DNA from: Xenophilus aerolatus
Lineage (GTDB): Bacteria > Pseudomonadota > Gammaproteobacteria > Burkholderiales > Burkholderiaceae_C
Length of the DNA: 64,000 nt
Direction of reading: 5' to 3'
Assembly (NCBI GenBank): GCA_030418545.1
Contig: QAIB01000002.1
Location: forward strand, 558,001-622,000
Shown: positions 16,390 to 24,451 of the stretch, one piece after another
Layout of the letters: the number at the start of each line of letters is the position of its first letter
Position numbering within the stretch: position 1 is the first letter of the stretch
Program-made: the position numbers and the translations under genes
Notes under the pieces: generated by a model
What the model was told of the DNA's origin: nothing
The model's database searches: none
What the model saw: the letters and a program-made list of their open reading frames with translations, nothing else

Positions 16390-18669
16390 TCATGCGGCGA
16401 CAAGCTGCCGGGCCAGTGCGACCTCGACGGAATCACCGTCCTGGTTCAGGACATCGAGCCCGGATTCGGGCACGTCGCCCGAGGTGGACTGCGAGACCAT
16501 GATCTTCTTGGCCATCAGCTCCAGGCAGGTCATCTGCGAGGAACCGGCGTAGCCGAGGTAGATCACACGCACGGGCTGCTTCTGCCCGATGCGCCAGGAG
16601 CGGCGTGCCGCCTGCTGGAGCGAGTACACGTTGTAGCCCGACTGCATGAACACGATCGTCGGGAACTCCAACAGGTCCAGCCCCGTCTTGACCAACTCGG
16701 GGTTGGTGATGAGCACGTCGATGCCACGGTCCAGTTGCTCGGCGATCCAGTCTTCGCGGCGGCTGGCATCCACGCTCGCGCGCAGCACCGCCACCTTGAA
16801 GCCTTCCTGCTCCAGCAACACCTTCAGGCGCGACGTGGTGTCGCGCGTGCCGGTATAGACCGTGTAGGCCAGGACCTTGCGGCCCTGCGCCTTCTCCTCT
16901 TTGCAGATGTCGATCAGCTCACGCTCCTTGGGGCTGATCTCGAACTCGTTGAACTGAGCCGGGACAAACGCCAAGGTGTTGCGCGTGCGCGGATGCACCA
17001 CGGTCTCCGACCGGAAGCAGCAATCCGGCCAGGCCAGCAGCACGTTGAGGACCACACCCAGCAAGGTCGTATCGCGTCGCGCCAGAGCCTGTTTCAGCTC
17101 CGCGGTCAGCCGACCCGCCAGATCGCGGTAGGCCGCGGCTTGCGCCGTGTCCATCGCGACTTCACGGAACTCCTCGTCATACGGCGGCAGGACGTTGCCA
17201 CCGATGTCCTTGAGCTTGAGAAAGATCGTGAACGGCAGGATGCAGCGCAGCACGCCCTTGGGGCCAAACCCCGGGGCCTTGACCGTGCGCACCGATACCT
17301 TGGTGCCCTTGGCCGTCTTGTGCGCCGTGCCGGTGCTCTCGGAGTAGATGTCCTTCAACACCCCGTGATCGCGCATGAACGCCATCGCAGCCGAGGTCAT
17401 GCTGCCGCTCGTGGTCGGGCGGTAGCCGTCTTCGATCATCCGCCCCGGAAGGGCTCGGAACAGCAGGTGGAACAGGTCGTCCCCGTAGCCGCCCATCAAC
17501 GTGCCGGTCAGCAGCAAGGTCTTGCGAGCCTTCGCCGCCAGCACGCCCATGGCCTGGCCCTGGGCACTGCCCCCGTTCTTGTACTCATGTGCCTCATCGG
17601 CGATGAGCAGGTCGAACGTGCCTTGCGGCAGGTAGCGTTTGATGAACTCGGACGGCTGATAGCCGCCCTCGCCAAAGCCGAACTCCATGTTGGCCATCGC
17701 ACGTTCCATGCGCGTGGCCTGACGGTCGGAAAACACCAGCTCGCCGTTGCCATCCATGAGGTTGATGAACTCATGGATGTTGTCGCCGAGCATCGACGCC
17801 AGGAACCCGTCACCGAACTTTTGCATCAGCTTCTGCGCGGTGACCTCTCCGATGGTCGGTATGCGCTTTAAGGCTTTGAGCACGGCCGAGGACTGGTCGC
17901 TGCCGGACAGACTGCGCGGGCGGATCAGTGTCCACAGGGGCGCGGCGCAGTGGCCGCACTTCCTGCGGCACTCCTCGGCTTGGAGCGCGATCGGGTTGAC
18001 CGGCTCGCCGTCGAGGTCGGTGATGACCGTGCCGCAGTCCGGGCAGGCCGCCACGTCGCCGTGGCGGGTGCGCCGCGTGGTGAAGACAGGCTTCCAGTGA
18101 AAGCCCATCCGCATCCTGACGCGCCCCAGGACGAAGAACTCCTGGCCCGTGGGCTGCACGCCCAACTGCTCGCGCAGCTTGATGAGCTTGACGAGCGTAT
18201 CCGGCCCGTTGAGTACCCACACCTTGGCACCGGCCACCGTCTCCTGGATCTCGCGCCGCCACTTGTAAACCAGGTGGGGCGGCGACAGCACCAGAGTGCG
18301 GCGATAGCCTTCGGCGTTGAGCACGGCGGCCGTGGCAATGCCGACGGTCGTCTTGCCGCAGCCCATCTCGCCATTGACGATCGCAGCACGTTCGCCACGG
18401 TCGATCAGCAGCTCGGCGGCGGCGTGGACGACTTCGGCCTGGGCTGGGAACAGCTTGCGCTTGAGGCTGGCGACCACCAGTTGCCGGTGCGCCTGCGGTT
18501 GGCCGGTATAGACCGGCGGATTAGCGCTGTTGAGGGCGTCGAGTAGTTCGTCGCCGAACTCGCCGACAAAATCCTGAAGGCTCAGGGTCAGAGGGGAAGA
18601 TTCCGCGTCGAGCAGTTCGCCCTGTACGGGCGCGGATTCAGCGGCAGTGGTTTCGAGATCGAGGGACAT
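16390..18669 (-). CDS. ICE-encoded SNF2/DEAD-type helicase
   Basis: A 759-residue superfamily 2 helicase. Walker A GEMGCGKTT is at residues 100-108, a DEAH box (LLIADEAHEYKNG) near 355-365, and the C-terminal helicase half carries QAARRSWRIGQKQPVRVIYL, a SNF2-type motif VI. A zinc-ribbon-like insert (CPDCGT, then CRRKCGHC) lies near 205-245. It is the first gene after a repeated stem-loop leader (18690-18740). The family is conserved in ICEclc/PFGI-1 elements. Its role in replication or DNA processing is not established. Confidence 0.88.
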   Translation of the reverse strand: MSLDLETTAAESAPVQGELLDAESSPLTLSLQDFVGEFGDELLDALNSANPPVYTGQPQAHRQLVVASLKRKLFPAQAEVVHAAAELLIDRGERAAIVNGEMGCGKTTVGIATAAVLNAEGYRRTLVLSPPHLVYKWRREIQETVAGAKVWVLNGPDTLVKLIKLREQLGVQPTGQEFFVLGRVRMRMGFHWKPVFTTRRTRHGDVAACPDCGTVITDLDGEPVNPIALQAEECRRKCGHCAAPLWTLIRPRSLSGSDQSSAVLKALKRIPTIGEVTAQKLMQKFGDGFLASMLGDNIHEFINLMDGNGELVFSDRQATRMERAMANMEFGFGEGGYQPSEFIKRYLPQGTFDLLIADEAHEYKNGGSAQGQAMGVLAAKARKTLLLTGTLMGGYGDDLFHLLFRALPGRMIEDGYRPTTSGSMTSAAMAFMRDHGVLKDIYSESTGTAHKTAKGTKVSVRTVKAPGFGPKGVLRCILPFTIFLKLKDIGGNVLPPYDEEFREVAMDTAQAAAYRDLAGRLTAELKQALARRDTTLLGVVLNVLLAWPDCCFRSETVVHPRTRNTLAFVPAQFNEFEISPKERELIDICKEEKAQGRKVLAYTVYTGTRDTTSRLKVLLEQEGFKVAVLRASVDASRREDWIAEQLDRGIDVLITNPELVKTGLDLLEFPTIVFMQSGYNVYSLQQAARRSWRIGQKQPVRVIYLGYAGSSQMTCLELMAKKIMVSQSTSGDVPESGLDVLNQDGDSVEVALARQLVAA

Positions 18670-18689
18670 GGTGATGCTCCAAAGAAAAA

Positions 18690-18740
18690 TGGGGCATGCA
18701 CCACCCCCAGCGGGGCAATGGCATGCCCCGTGGTGGGAAG
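18690..18740 (-). promoter_or_regulatory. Stem-loop leader before the helicase gene (repeated ICE leader family)
   Basis: On the minus strand GGGGCATGCC pairs loosely with GGTGCATGCCCC around a CCCCGCTGGGG core, 20 to 70 bases before the start codon. The opening CCCACCACGGGG resembles the CATCCACCC-GGGG start of the other leaders in this element. Confidence 0.55.
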
Positions 18741-18805
18741 AGAATCGACGCGTGGCTGAGGGTGGTTGAAGGTGCTGGCCTGGGCGGCCCGCAGGTGAAC
18801 CGTGC

Positions 18806-19111
18806 TCAGTCTTCGGACGGAAGCACGATGACGGTTGCGCAGCGCTGCGAATCGGTGACGATGCGAATGGCGAGCCCCGGATGGATCACGTAGTGCGATT
18901 CCAGCGACGCGCCCGATTGAAGCGCGCTGCTGTTCGTCTGCCATTGCTGGATGTTGACGTCGCCCCAGTCGCCACGGGTGTGGCGCCTGAAGTACGGGAT
19001 CGGGTCCAGGCGACCCGCGCGGACCAGGCGGTCTACACCTCTGCTGAAGATGAGCGCCCCGATGGGGAACGCCAGCCGCTGGCAGTAGGTTTCGATGCGA
19101 TGCGATGCCAT
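18806..19111 (-). CDS. Conserved ICE hypothetical protein, RGDWG family (copy 1)
   Basis: A 101-residue cytoplasmic protein of unknown function. The segment RLDPIPYFRRHTRGDWGDV aligns with a matching segment of the protein encoded at 19201-19521, and both end with a beta-rich stretch (AIRIVTDSQRCATVIVLP). The two are paralogues. There is no signal peptide, membrane helix or catalytic motif. It lies between the helicase gene and copy 2, on the same strand. Confidence 0.7.
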   Translation of the reverse strand: MASHRIETYCQRLAFPIGALIFSRGVDRLVRAGRLDPIPYFRRHTRGDWGDVNIQQWQTNSSALQSGASLESHYVIHPGLAIRIVTDSQRCATVIVLPSED

Positions 19112-19200
19112 GGGCTCCTCCTTGATGAGTCATTGAGCCACGACACCCCTGCCGGAGTGAAGTGGCTCCGTCAGGTGGATGAGGATGACGATGTGGGGCC

Positions 19201-19521
19201 TCAGATCAGGTCCCGCTCTTCGGGAAGCTGGACCACCGTGGTCTGGTGGTCCTCGCTGGTCTTGACGATCAGCGCCAGGTCCGGCGTGATCCTGAACTGC
19301 GAGATCATTAGGTTGTCCTGTTGGATCGCCACGTCGTTGGCTTGGCGTGTGGCCTCATCGATCTCGCCCCAGTCCCCGCGCACATGGCGCTGGACATAGG
19401 CCAAGGGGTCGATCAGGCCTCGCCGGGCCAGCCAATGCACCTTCTCGCTCAACTTCAACGTACTCGGTGCGAACAACGGTTGCTTGTGCGGCGCAGGCCG
19501 CTTGAACGGATTGGGGATCAT
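19201..19521 (-). CDS. Conserved ICE hypothetical protein, RGDWG family (copy 2)
   Basis: A 106-residue protein paralogous to the one at 18806-19111: GLIDPLAYVQRHVRGDWGEI matches RLDPIPYFRRHTRGDWGDV, and ALIVKTSEDHQTTVVQLPEE matches its C-terminal half. The ATG at 19519-19521 was chosen because homology starts after it and the upstream part of the frame has no protein-like features. The function is unknown. The tandem arrangement suggests local duplication. Confidence 0.7.
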   Translation of the reverse strand: MIPNPFKRPAPHKQPLFAPSTLKLSEKVHWLARRGLIDPLAYVQRHVRGDWGEIDEATRQANDVAIQQDNLMISQFRITPDLALIVKTSEDHQTTVVQLPEERDLI

Positions 19522-19571
19522 GGTGTTTCTCCTTCGAGTTGGTACAGCAGGACGGCAGCGCGTCCGGTGGA

Positions 19572-20681
19572 TCAGCGAATGGTCAACACCTCGCCCCGTG
19601 TCGCGGAGCCAGGTGTCATGTCCCACGCGCGGATGACGGGAACGAACTTGTCGGTGAGGATGCGGGTCTCGGCGATGGAGCCGTCTTCGCGTTCGGTGAA
19701 CTCCCGCTGGAGCGTCTTGTCCTTGTGGGTGTCACCTTTGACGACGAGCACGCGCCCGGTCTTGGAGCGCACAACCCCCGAGATCGCACCCGCGGCCAGA
19801 GCCAGGGCGAGATGCCAGCGGGACAAGGCCCGCGCCGGTGGACGCAGCGATTGCTGCGCAGCCCCCAGGTGCGTGTCCTGCGATGGCCACAAGCCTTGCA
19901 GCCTGCCAACCTCATCGGCGAACTGCTCGGGCTCCATCGTCACGCGGAAGAAATGCTCTGGCTCGGCCGGGCTGGCGGGGACGATGTACGGCAGGAACGG
20001 CCACTCGCTCGGCAGTTCCTCGGCTTCGACTTCGCCTTGCCCTACCTGCAACAGCAGATTGCGCACGGCCTTGACGCCATCGGGCACCTGCTCGCGCTGG
20101 CGCACCCGGCGTCCGAAGATCACCACCTGCTTGAACTGCGTCTCCACCGCTCGGTAGATGCGCAGGTCCGTGTAGTGGCGCGTCAGCCAGCCGACCAACT
20201 CCGCGTCGAGCACGTAGCCGGGGACGATGAAAACCAGCACGCCGCCGTATTGCAGCAGCGAGAGCGTGCGCTGGTAGAACAGCTTTTCAAGGCGGGCACG
20301 GCCCTGGCCCTGATAGCCGATGTTGCCGTTGACGTCCTTGGACAGGTCCCCATACGGCGGGTTGAGCCAGAGCAGCCCGAAGGACTGCTTGGAGACCATC
20401 GTGTCCATCAGGTCCGCGTGCAGGCAGTGATCGACCAGGCCGCGGGCATGGCGCGCCCGCTCCGCGTCGAACTCGACGGCGAACGCCTTTGCCTGCTCGC
20501 GCCCGAGGGCATGGGCGGCTTCGGCGATCGCCACGCCTTCGCCGGCGCAGGGATCGAGGATGCACATCGGCCCGTCGCTGGGCATCAGTGCGTTGAGCGC
20601 TCTTTCGAGCGTGGGTTCGTCGGTCGGGAAATATCCGTTCTTGACGAAATTGCGGGCGAGCCGCGGGAACATGAGGGCCAT
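19572..20681 (-). CDS. DUF6094-type N6-adenine methyltransferase-like protein
   Basis: A 369-residue protein with methyltransferase motif I DPCAGEG (residues 43-49) and catalytic motif IV NPPYG (107-111), as in N6-adenine or class I amino-methyltransferases. No restriction enzyme gene is adjacent, so a solitary role in protecting or marking ICE DNA is possible but unproven. The C-terminal half is a family-specific region. A leader hairpin lies upstream (20708-20752). Confidence 0.8.
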   Translation of the reverse strand: MALMFPRLARNFVKNGYFPTDEPTLERALNALMPSDGPMCILDPCAGEGVAIAEAAHALGREQAKAFAVEFDAERARHARGLVDHCLHADLMDTMVSKQSFGLLWLNPPYGDLSKDVNGNIGYQGQGRARLEKLFYQRTLSLLQYGGVLVFIVPGYVLDAELVGWLTRHYTDLRIYRAVETQFKQVVIFGRRVRQREQVPDGVKAVRNLLLQVGQGEVEAEELPSEWPFLPYIVPASPAEPEHFFRVTMEPEQFADEVGRLQGLWPSQDTHLGAAQQSLRPPARALSRWHLALALAAGAISGVVRSKTGRVLVVKGDTHKDKTLQREFTEREDGSIAETRILTDKFVPVIRAWDMTPGSATRGEVLTIR

Positions 20682-20707
20682 GGAAGTCTCCTGGTTGGCG
20701 GGGATGA

Positions 20708-20752
20708 AACACGGAAGTACGCCAAGGCGTGCCTCCGAGGGTGGGTCAAGCC
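20708..20752 (-). promoter_or_regulatory. Stem-loop leader before the methyltransferase gene
   Basis: Minus-strand GACCCACCCTCGGAGGCACGCC starts the motif and a complementary GGCGTACTTCCGTG follows. It is placed 30 to 75 bases before the start codon, like the other leaders of this element. Confidence 0.45.
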
Positions 20753-21393
20753 GCTACCGCTTCCGGCGTCCAAATCTTGGCCGGATACGGATAGGCGGTG
20801 AGCGCGTCGCTGCGGATCAGGGAGCCGAGCGCCAGGGTCAGCGCCGGCACGTCGATGGCGAGCCGATGGCCTTCCAGCGGCCCGAGGGCGAACGGAAGGC
20901 GGGCCAGCATCTCGCGGGTTTGCAGCAGTTCCAGCACGGTCTCGCGCCAGTGATCGAGCAGCGGCAACGGGCAGGTGTCCCGCACCAGCATCCACAGGCG
21001 GTCAAGCCTGTGGGCGCTGTCGCGTGGCAGCAGTGCCAATGCGCTGGCGTTGGCCTTGTCGGGCTTGACGCAGCGCCGGTCGAACAGCCACACGTTGGAC
21101 AGCGAGCCGAACAGCGTCCGCCGGTACGCGCGCGTGATGCGCTTTTCCAGGCGATCGACGTTGCCGATGAATACCGGGACGCTGCCGCCCTGGTCGGTGA
21201 TGACGTGGAACTGGTCCAGTCCCTGCTCGTCGCGCCCGAGGGTCAGGCGAGCGAGGAACTGCTGGACGGCGGTGTCCCGCGCCCAGATGGACAGGAAGAT
21301 CAGGTTGCCCTGGTCATCGCCGACGCAGGCGTCGGCCATCACGTCCGGGCATTCGTCGATGCGGTACAGCGTGGAAGAAGTGTTTGCGGGCAT
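20746..21393 (-). CDS. Conserved ICE hypothetical protein
   Basis: A 215-residue protein of unknown function, without signal peptide, membrane helices or known catalytic motifs. Notable segments are the start MPANTSSTLYRIDECP, then FLARLTLGRDEQGLDQFHVI and PVFIGNVDRLEKRITRAYRRTL. The upstream intergenic DNA carries a strong member of the leader family (21421-21463). It is part of the run of small ICE-specific genes between the helicase and topB. Confidence 0.7.
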   Translation of the reverse strand: MPANTSSTLYRIDECPDVMADACVGDDQGNLIFLSIWARDTAVQQFLARLTLGRDEQGLDQFHVITDQGGSVPVFIGNVDRLEKRITRAYRRTLFGSLSNVWLFDRRCVKPDKANASALALLPRDSAHRLDRLWMLVRDTCPLPLLDHWRETVLELLQTREMLARLPFALGPLEGHRLAIDVPALTLALGSLIRSDALTAYPYPAKIWTPEAVAA

Positions 21394-21420
21394 GGTGGTG
21401 TCCTCGGATGAACGGGAACA

Positions 21421-21463
21421 GCACCGCCCGCTGGGGCAAGTACTGCCCCAGGGGGTGGAAGAA
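21421..21463 (-). promoter_or_regulatory. Stem-loop leader before the gene at 20746-21393
   Basis: On the minus strand CTTCCACCCCCTGGGGCAG is followed by TACT and TTGCCCCAGCGGGCGGTG. The CTGGGGCA / TGCCCCAG arms form a strong hairpin. This is one of the clearest members of the repeated leader family. Confidence 0.65.
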
Positions 21464-21469
21464 AACCGC

Positions 21470-21730
21470 TCAGTCCGGCTCGAACTGCCGGGTGTGCGGG
21501 TTGAAGTGAAGCGGCTCGTCCGCCGAAGTGATCGGCGTGAAGCCTTCCAGGTAGATGTTGTTGAGGTACTGGTCGCGGTAGGTCAGTGCCTGCCGTGCCT
21601 GGTCCTCGGTGAGGCCGTTGTCGATGAAGTACGCCAGCATTTCCTCGTCGGAGGACACTTCGTCGTTGGACAAACTCCCTTCAACGAGTGCCAGCAACGA
21701 GGGCGGAAGCGTTGCCAGGATCGGGTCCAT
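21470..21730 (-). CDS. Small conserved ICE hypothetical protein
   Basis: An 86-residue acidic protein starting MDPILATLPPSLLALVEGS, with no recognised domain. The start at 21728-21730 was chosen over a longer in-frame extension because the upstream part reads as proline/serine-rich antisense sequence and the neighbouring gene ends at 21747. The function is unknown. Confidence 0.6.
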   Translation of the reverse strand: MDPILATLPPSLLALVEGSLSNDEVSSDEEMLAYFIDNGLTEDQARQALTYRDQYLNNIYLEGFTPITSADEPLHFNPHTRQFEPD

Positions 21731-21746
21731 GTCGGTTCCTCCTGGC

Positions 21747-22154
21747 TCAGGCCATCGACGCCGCGGCGGATGCCGCGGATGCCGTGGGTGTGCGCCGCCG
21801 GGCGTGGTAGGCGCGAACGCCTGCACGCCAGTCGGCGGACTGCTCCGGTGCGAGGTCCAGATAGGACAGCGGGCACGTGTAGTAGTACGGGTGCATGGAC
21901 TCGTCCAAGGACTTGTAGCCCCACTGGCCGCCGCTTCGTTCAAGCAGATCGCAGCGGATGTAGCGCAGGGACTGGCCCGGTGCGAGATCACGATGCACGC
22001 CTTCGACCTTGGCGGTCACTTCGGCGACGGACCACAGCACGTTGCCGCGCAGGGTGTGAGCGATGACCTTGACGCTGGCGCGCTCGGTCTCTTGCGGTGC
22101 GATCAGTTCCGCGATCAGTTCGGACCGCGATTGGTTTGAGAAATACCAGCCCAT
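21747..22154 (-). CDS. Small conserved ICE hypothetical protein (MGWYFSNQ start)
   Basis: A 135-residue protein beginning MGWYFSNQSRSELIAELIAP, with a WGYKSLDESMHPYYYTCP segment and an Ala-rich tail. No catalytic motif is visible. The ATG at 22152-22154 follows the leader hairpin at 22181-22221 and an AGGAGGCC ribosome site. The function is unknown; the aromatic-rich centre suggests a small globular fold. Confidence 0.65.
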   Translation of the reverse strand: MGWYFSNQSRSELIAELIAPQETERASVKVIAHTLRGNVLWSVAEVTAKVEGVHRDLAPGQSLRYIRCDLLERSGGQWGYKSLDESMHPYYYTCPLSYLDLAPEQSADWRAGVRAYHARRRTPTASAASAAASMA

Positions 22155-22180
22155 GAGAGGCCTCCTCGAAAAGTTGAGCT

Positions 22181-22221
22181 GAAGGCCTCCCCGTGGGGAA
22201 GAACCCCCAGCGGGTGATGGA
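22181..22221 (-). promoter_or_regulatory. Stem-loop leader before the gene at 21747-22154
   Basis: Minus strand: CATCACCCGCTGGGGGTT, then CTTCCCCACGGGGAGGCCTT. The hairpin CCCC-AC-GGGG sits about 27 bases before the start codon, with the typical CATC-ACCCGC opening of the family. Confidence 0.65.
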
Positions 22222-22258
22222 ATGCCGCATCTGCGGCGAAGGAACCTATGCGTCGCCC

Positions 22259-22600
22259 TCAATCCCAGTCGTCATCGTCTCGATCACAACCGGCCGGGCA
22301 GTAGCCGAACTCGATCCCGTGCGAGCAATAGCCATGCTCCGCATTCCAGTCCTGGGTTTCCTGCCGTTCGGCAGGTGTTGCGTAGTCCCATTCCTGGGCC
22401 GCGATTTCGAGAGCCTGAGCACGTTGCTCATCCGGCAAACGATTGGCCTGTGCGTCGATCGCCGAACTGAAGAGCGTCACGTAGTGGTCGTAGGACAAGC
22501 CGCAACCGCGCTGGGCGTGTGCGGCGGCCGCTTTGCAAAGGTCCCGCCACGCGGGTTCATCCAGCGTTGAACGCGGGGTATCGCAAGCGATGGTGGACAT
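22259..22600 (-). CDS. Small conserved ICE hypothetical protein with Cys/His-rich tail
   Basis: A 113-residue protein. The C-terminus contains HGYCSHGIEFGYCPAGCD followed by a run of Asp, a possible metal-binding segment. The N-terminal half is helical (LCKAAAAHAQRGCGLSYDHY). The start at 22598-22600 follows a leader hairpin and a GGAGG-type ribosome site. The function is unknown. Confidence 0.65.
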   Translation of the reverse strand: MSTIACDTPRSTLDEPAWRDLCKAAAAHAQRGCGLSYDHYVTLFSSAIDAQANRLPDEQRAQALEIAAQEWDYATPAERQETQDWNAEHGYCSHGIEFGYCPAGCDRDDDDWD

Positions 22601-22627
22601 GATGGAGACCTCCAGAAAATGGCCAGG

Positions 22628-22669
22628 GCCTCCCCCGCATGGGAAAGGAACCCCGGCGGGTGGATGAAG
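22628..22669 (-). promoter_or_regulatory. Stem-loop leader before the gene at 22259-22600
   Basis: Minus strand: CTTCATCCACCCGCCGGGG, then TTCCTTTCCCATGCGGGGGAGGCC. It is the reference member of the family: CATCCACCC, a GGGG block, a TTCC linker, a CCC-ATGC-GGGG hairpin, and the start codon about 30 bases further on. Confidence 0.65.
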
Positions 22670-22694
22670 AACACCGCGCATGCGGCGTCTGCGA

Positions 22695-23384
22695 TCACGC
22701 AGGTTTTGGTTCGGCCTGGCGGCTCCACTCCTGCGTCTTGAAGTCCAGCGCGTAGCCCAGCTCGCCCAGGCGGGCGATCTGCGCGCGCAGGGTGCGGCGG
22801 TCGATGGTCGAATCCAGTTTCACGGACTCGCCCAGCGGCCACAGCAGGCCGAAGAGCGCGGCGTCACCGTCTTCGGTGCTGCCGGGGGCAGCGGCCGTAG
22901 CAGGCGGTGGCGCATCCACGCCGAAGGGCGTGGTATCGACCAGCGGGTCCGCGGACGCCTGCACGGGTGCGGGCTTGGCGGGCCTGGACGCTTTGGTGGG
23001 CTTGGCCGGCGTTGCCGCAGGCTGCGCCCCTTGCTCTTCATCGAGCGGATCGACGTCCTGGGTGGCGAAGCTGCGGGCTTCGTCGCGGCTGAGTTTGTCG
23101 ATGCCGTTGAGCGTCATGCCGTCGAGGCTGGCACGGATCTCGAACCGCATGCCGCCGCCGACCGGATAGGACTTCGGGAAGATGTACCTGATGATGAATT
23201 CCCCGTCGTACTTGCCTTCGGGGTACTGCTCCAGCTCCGGGTCTTTGACCTCGAAAGTACCGAGGTGCGTCGCGAGGCGGCCAACCGTGAACGGGCCGTT
23301 CTTGCCGCGGATGGTACGCAGCGTGAGCTGGCCGGGGACGACGATGGGCGCAACAGATTTCTCGGAAGCCGATGGGGTTGCCAT
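22695..23384 (-). CDS. DUF3275 family ICE protein
   Basis: A 229-residue protein. The N-terminal domain (LTLRTIRGKNGPFTVGRLAT, then FEVKDPELEQYPEGKYDGEF) is characteristic of DUF3275, a family found in this ICE class. A Pro/Ala/Lys-rich linker joins it to a C-terminal part with FGLLWPLGESVKLDSTIDRR. There is no catalytic signature. Possible roles include ICE DNA maintenance, but this is unproven. Confidence 0.85.
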   Translation of the reverse strand: MATPSASEKSVAPIVVPGQLTLRTIRGKNGPFTVGRLATHLGTFEVKDPELEQYPEGKYDGEFIIRYIFPKSYPVGGGMRFEIRASLDGMTLNGIDKLSRDEARSFATQDVDPLDEEQGAQPAATPAKPTKASRPAKPAPVQASADPLVDTTPFGVDAPPPATAAAPGSTEDGDAALFGLLWPLGESVKLDSTIDRRTLRAQIARLGELGYALDFKTQEWSRQAEPKPA

Positions 23385-23478
23385 GATGGTTCTCCTGATG
23401 ATGAATGACGGGCCGCCGACGGCACCCGGTGGATGAGAGGAAATGGCCTCGCCCGAGGTGGGCGAGGTCCGCGTGGCA

Positions 23479-24306
23479 TCACGCCTTGAGCTGGCGCATG
23501 CCTTCGGCCAGCAGCCACAACGCCCGGTTCAGGCGCAGGTTCTGGTCGATGCCTTGCACCGGACGGGTGCGCTGATTGCGGCCGTTGGCCGTGCGTCCGT
23601 TCAGGCCCCCTTTGACTAGGTTCTCCTGGACGCGGTTGAAGACGGCCCACAGGTCGTTCTTGCGGTCGTCCCATCGCCGAGGGGCCAGCAGTTGGCTCTC
23701 GGTGACAGGCGTGGACTTGGCCGGATCGTCGTACTTGAGTGCGAGCGCAGAGTTCGCAAAGACCTCCGCTTCGCCCTCATCGAGGGTGATGGTGCGCATC
23801 GCATCGCGCGCGTTATGCACGCGCTCGAAACCTTCGAGGACTCCGTAGGCACCTTCGATCACCTGGCTGGCCACGTCGCCCTTGTGGGGAACGCGGATGT
23901 CTGCGGTGGTGTCACCGCAAACCAGGCCGTTGTGGCAGACGAACCGGAACATGCCGGCGAGCATCTGATAGCTGCTCGTGCCGTCATGGCTGTTGAGCAG
24001 GATGATCTCGTTCGCCTCGTCGCCGTTGATCTGGCTTGCATGGCGAAGTCGGATGAGGTGCTTCGTGTACTCGCGCCGGTCTTCGTTGCGCACGCGCGTC
24101 TGACACACCATGAAGGGCTCGAAGCCCTCCTGGCGCAGCTTGGTCAGCACGGTCGAGGTCGGTATGTAGGCATACCGATCGGACCGGCTCCCATGTGGAG
24201 CGTCGGCGAAGATCGACGGAACGACGGCACGAATGCGGTCGTCCGAGAGTGGGCGATCAGAGCGCAGGATCGGGGATTGCGGAGCAAAGCGGGATACCAG
24301 AGACAT
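23479..24306 (-). CDS. DUF932 domain protein (phage/plasmid-like, LGT_TIGR03299-related)
   Basis: A 275-residue protein with the DUF932 core: SDRYAYIPTSTVLTKLRQEGF near the N-terminus, RHASQINGDEANEIILLNSH and MFRFVCHNGLVCGD in the middle. Homologues occur on phages, plasmids and ICEs, with no defined function. The start at 24304-24306 matches the family N-terminus (MSLVSRFAPQSP); the longer frame upstream is not protein-like. Confidence 0.85.
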   Translation of the reverse strand: MSLVSRFAPQSPILRSDRPLSDDRIRAVVPSIFADAPHGSRSDRYAYIPTSTVLTKLRQEGFEPFMVCQTRVRNEDRREYTKHLIRLRHASQINGDEANEIILLNSHDGTSSYQMLAGMFRFVCHNGLVCGDTTADIRVPHKGDVASQVIEGAYGVLEGFERVHNARDAMRTITLDEGEAEVFANSALALKYDDPAKSTPVTESQLLAPRRWDDRKNDLWAVFNRVQENLVKGGLNGRTANGRNQRTRPVQGIDQNLRLNRALWLLAEGMRQLKA

Positions 24307-24330
24307 GGCTGATCTCCTTTGAGAAATTCG

Positions 24331-24374
24331 ACAACCGCGTGGCCGTGAGACCACGCGGAACTCGGGGGATGAAA
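24331..24374 (-). promoter_or_regulatory. Stem-loop leader before the DUF932 gene
   Basis: Minus strand: CATCCCCCGAGTTCCGCGTGG, then TCTCACGGCCACGCGGTT. The arms CCGCGTGG / CCACGCGG form a perfect hairpin. An AGGAG ribosome site and the start codon follow. Confidence 0.65.
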
Positions 24375-24451
24375 TGCGCAAGCACGCGTCCTGGGGACGC
24401 GGCGTACGTGGGGAGGAAAAGCGACAAGGCCCCGTGAGAGGCCGTGCCGGA

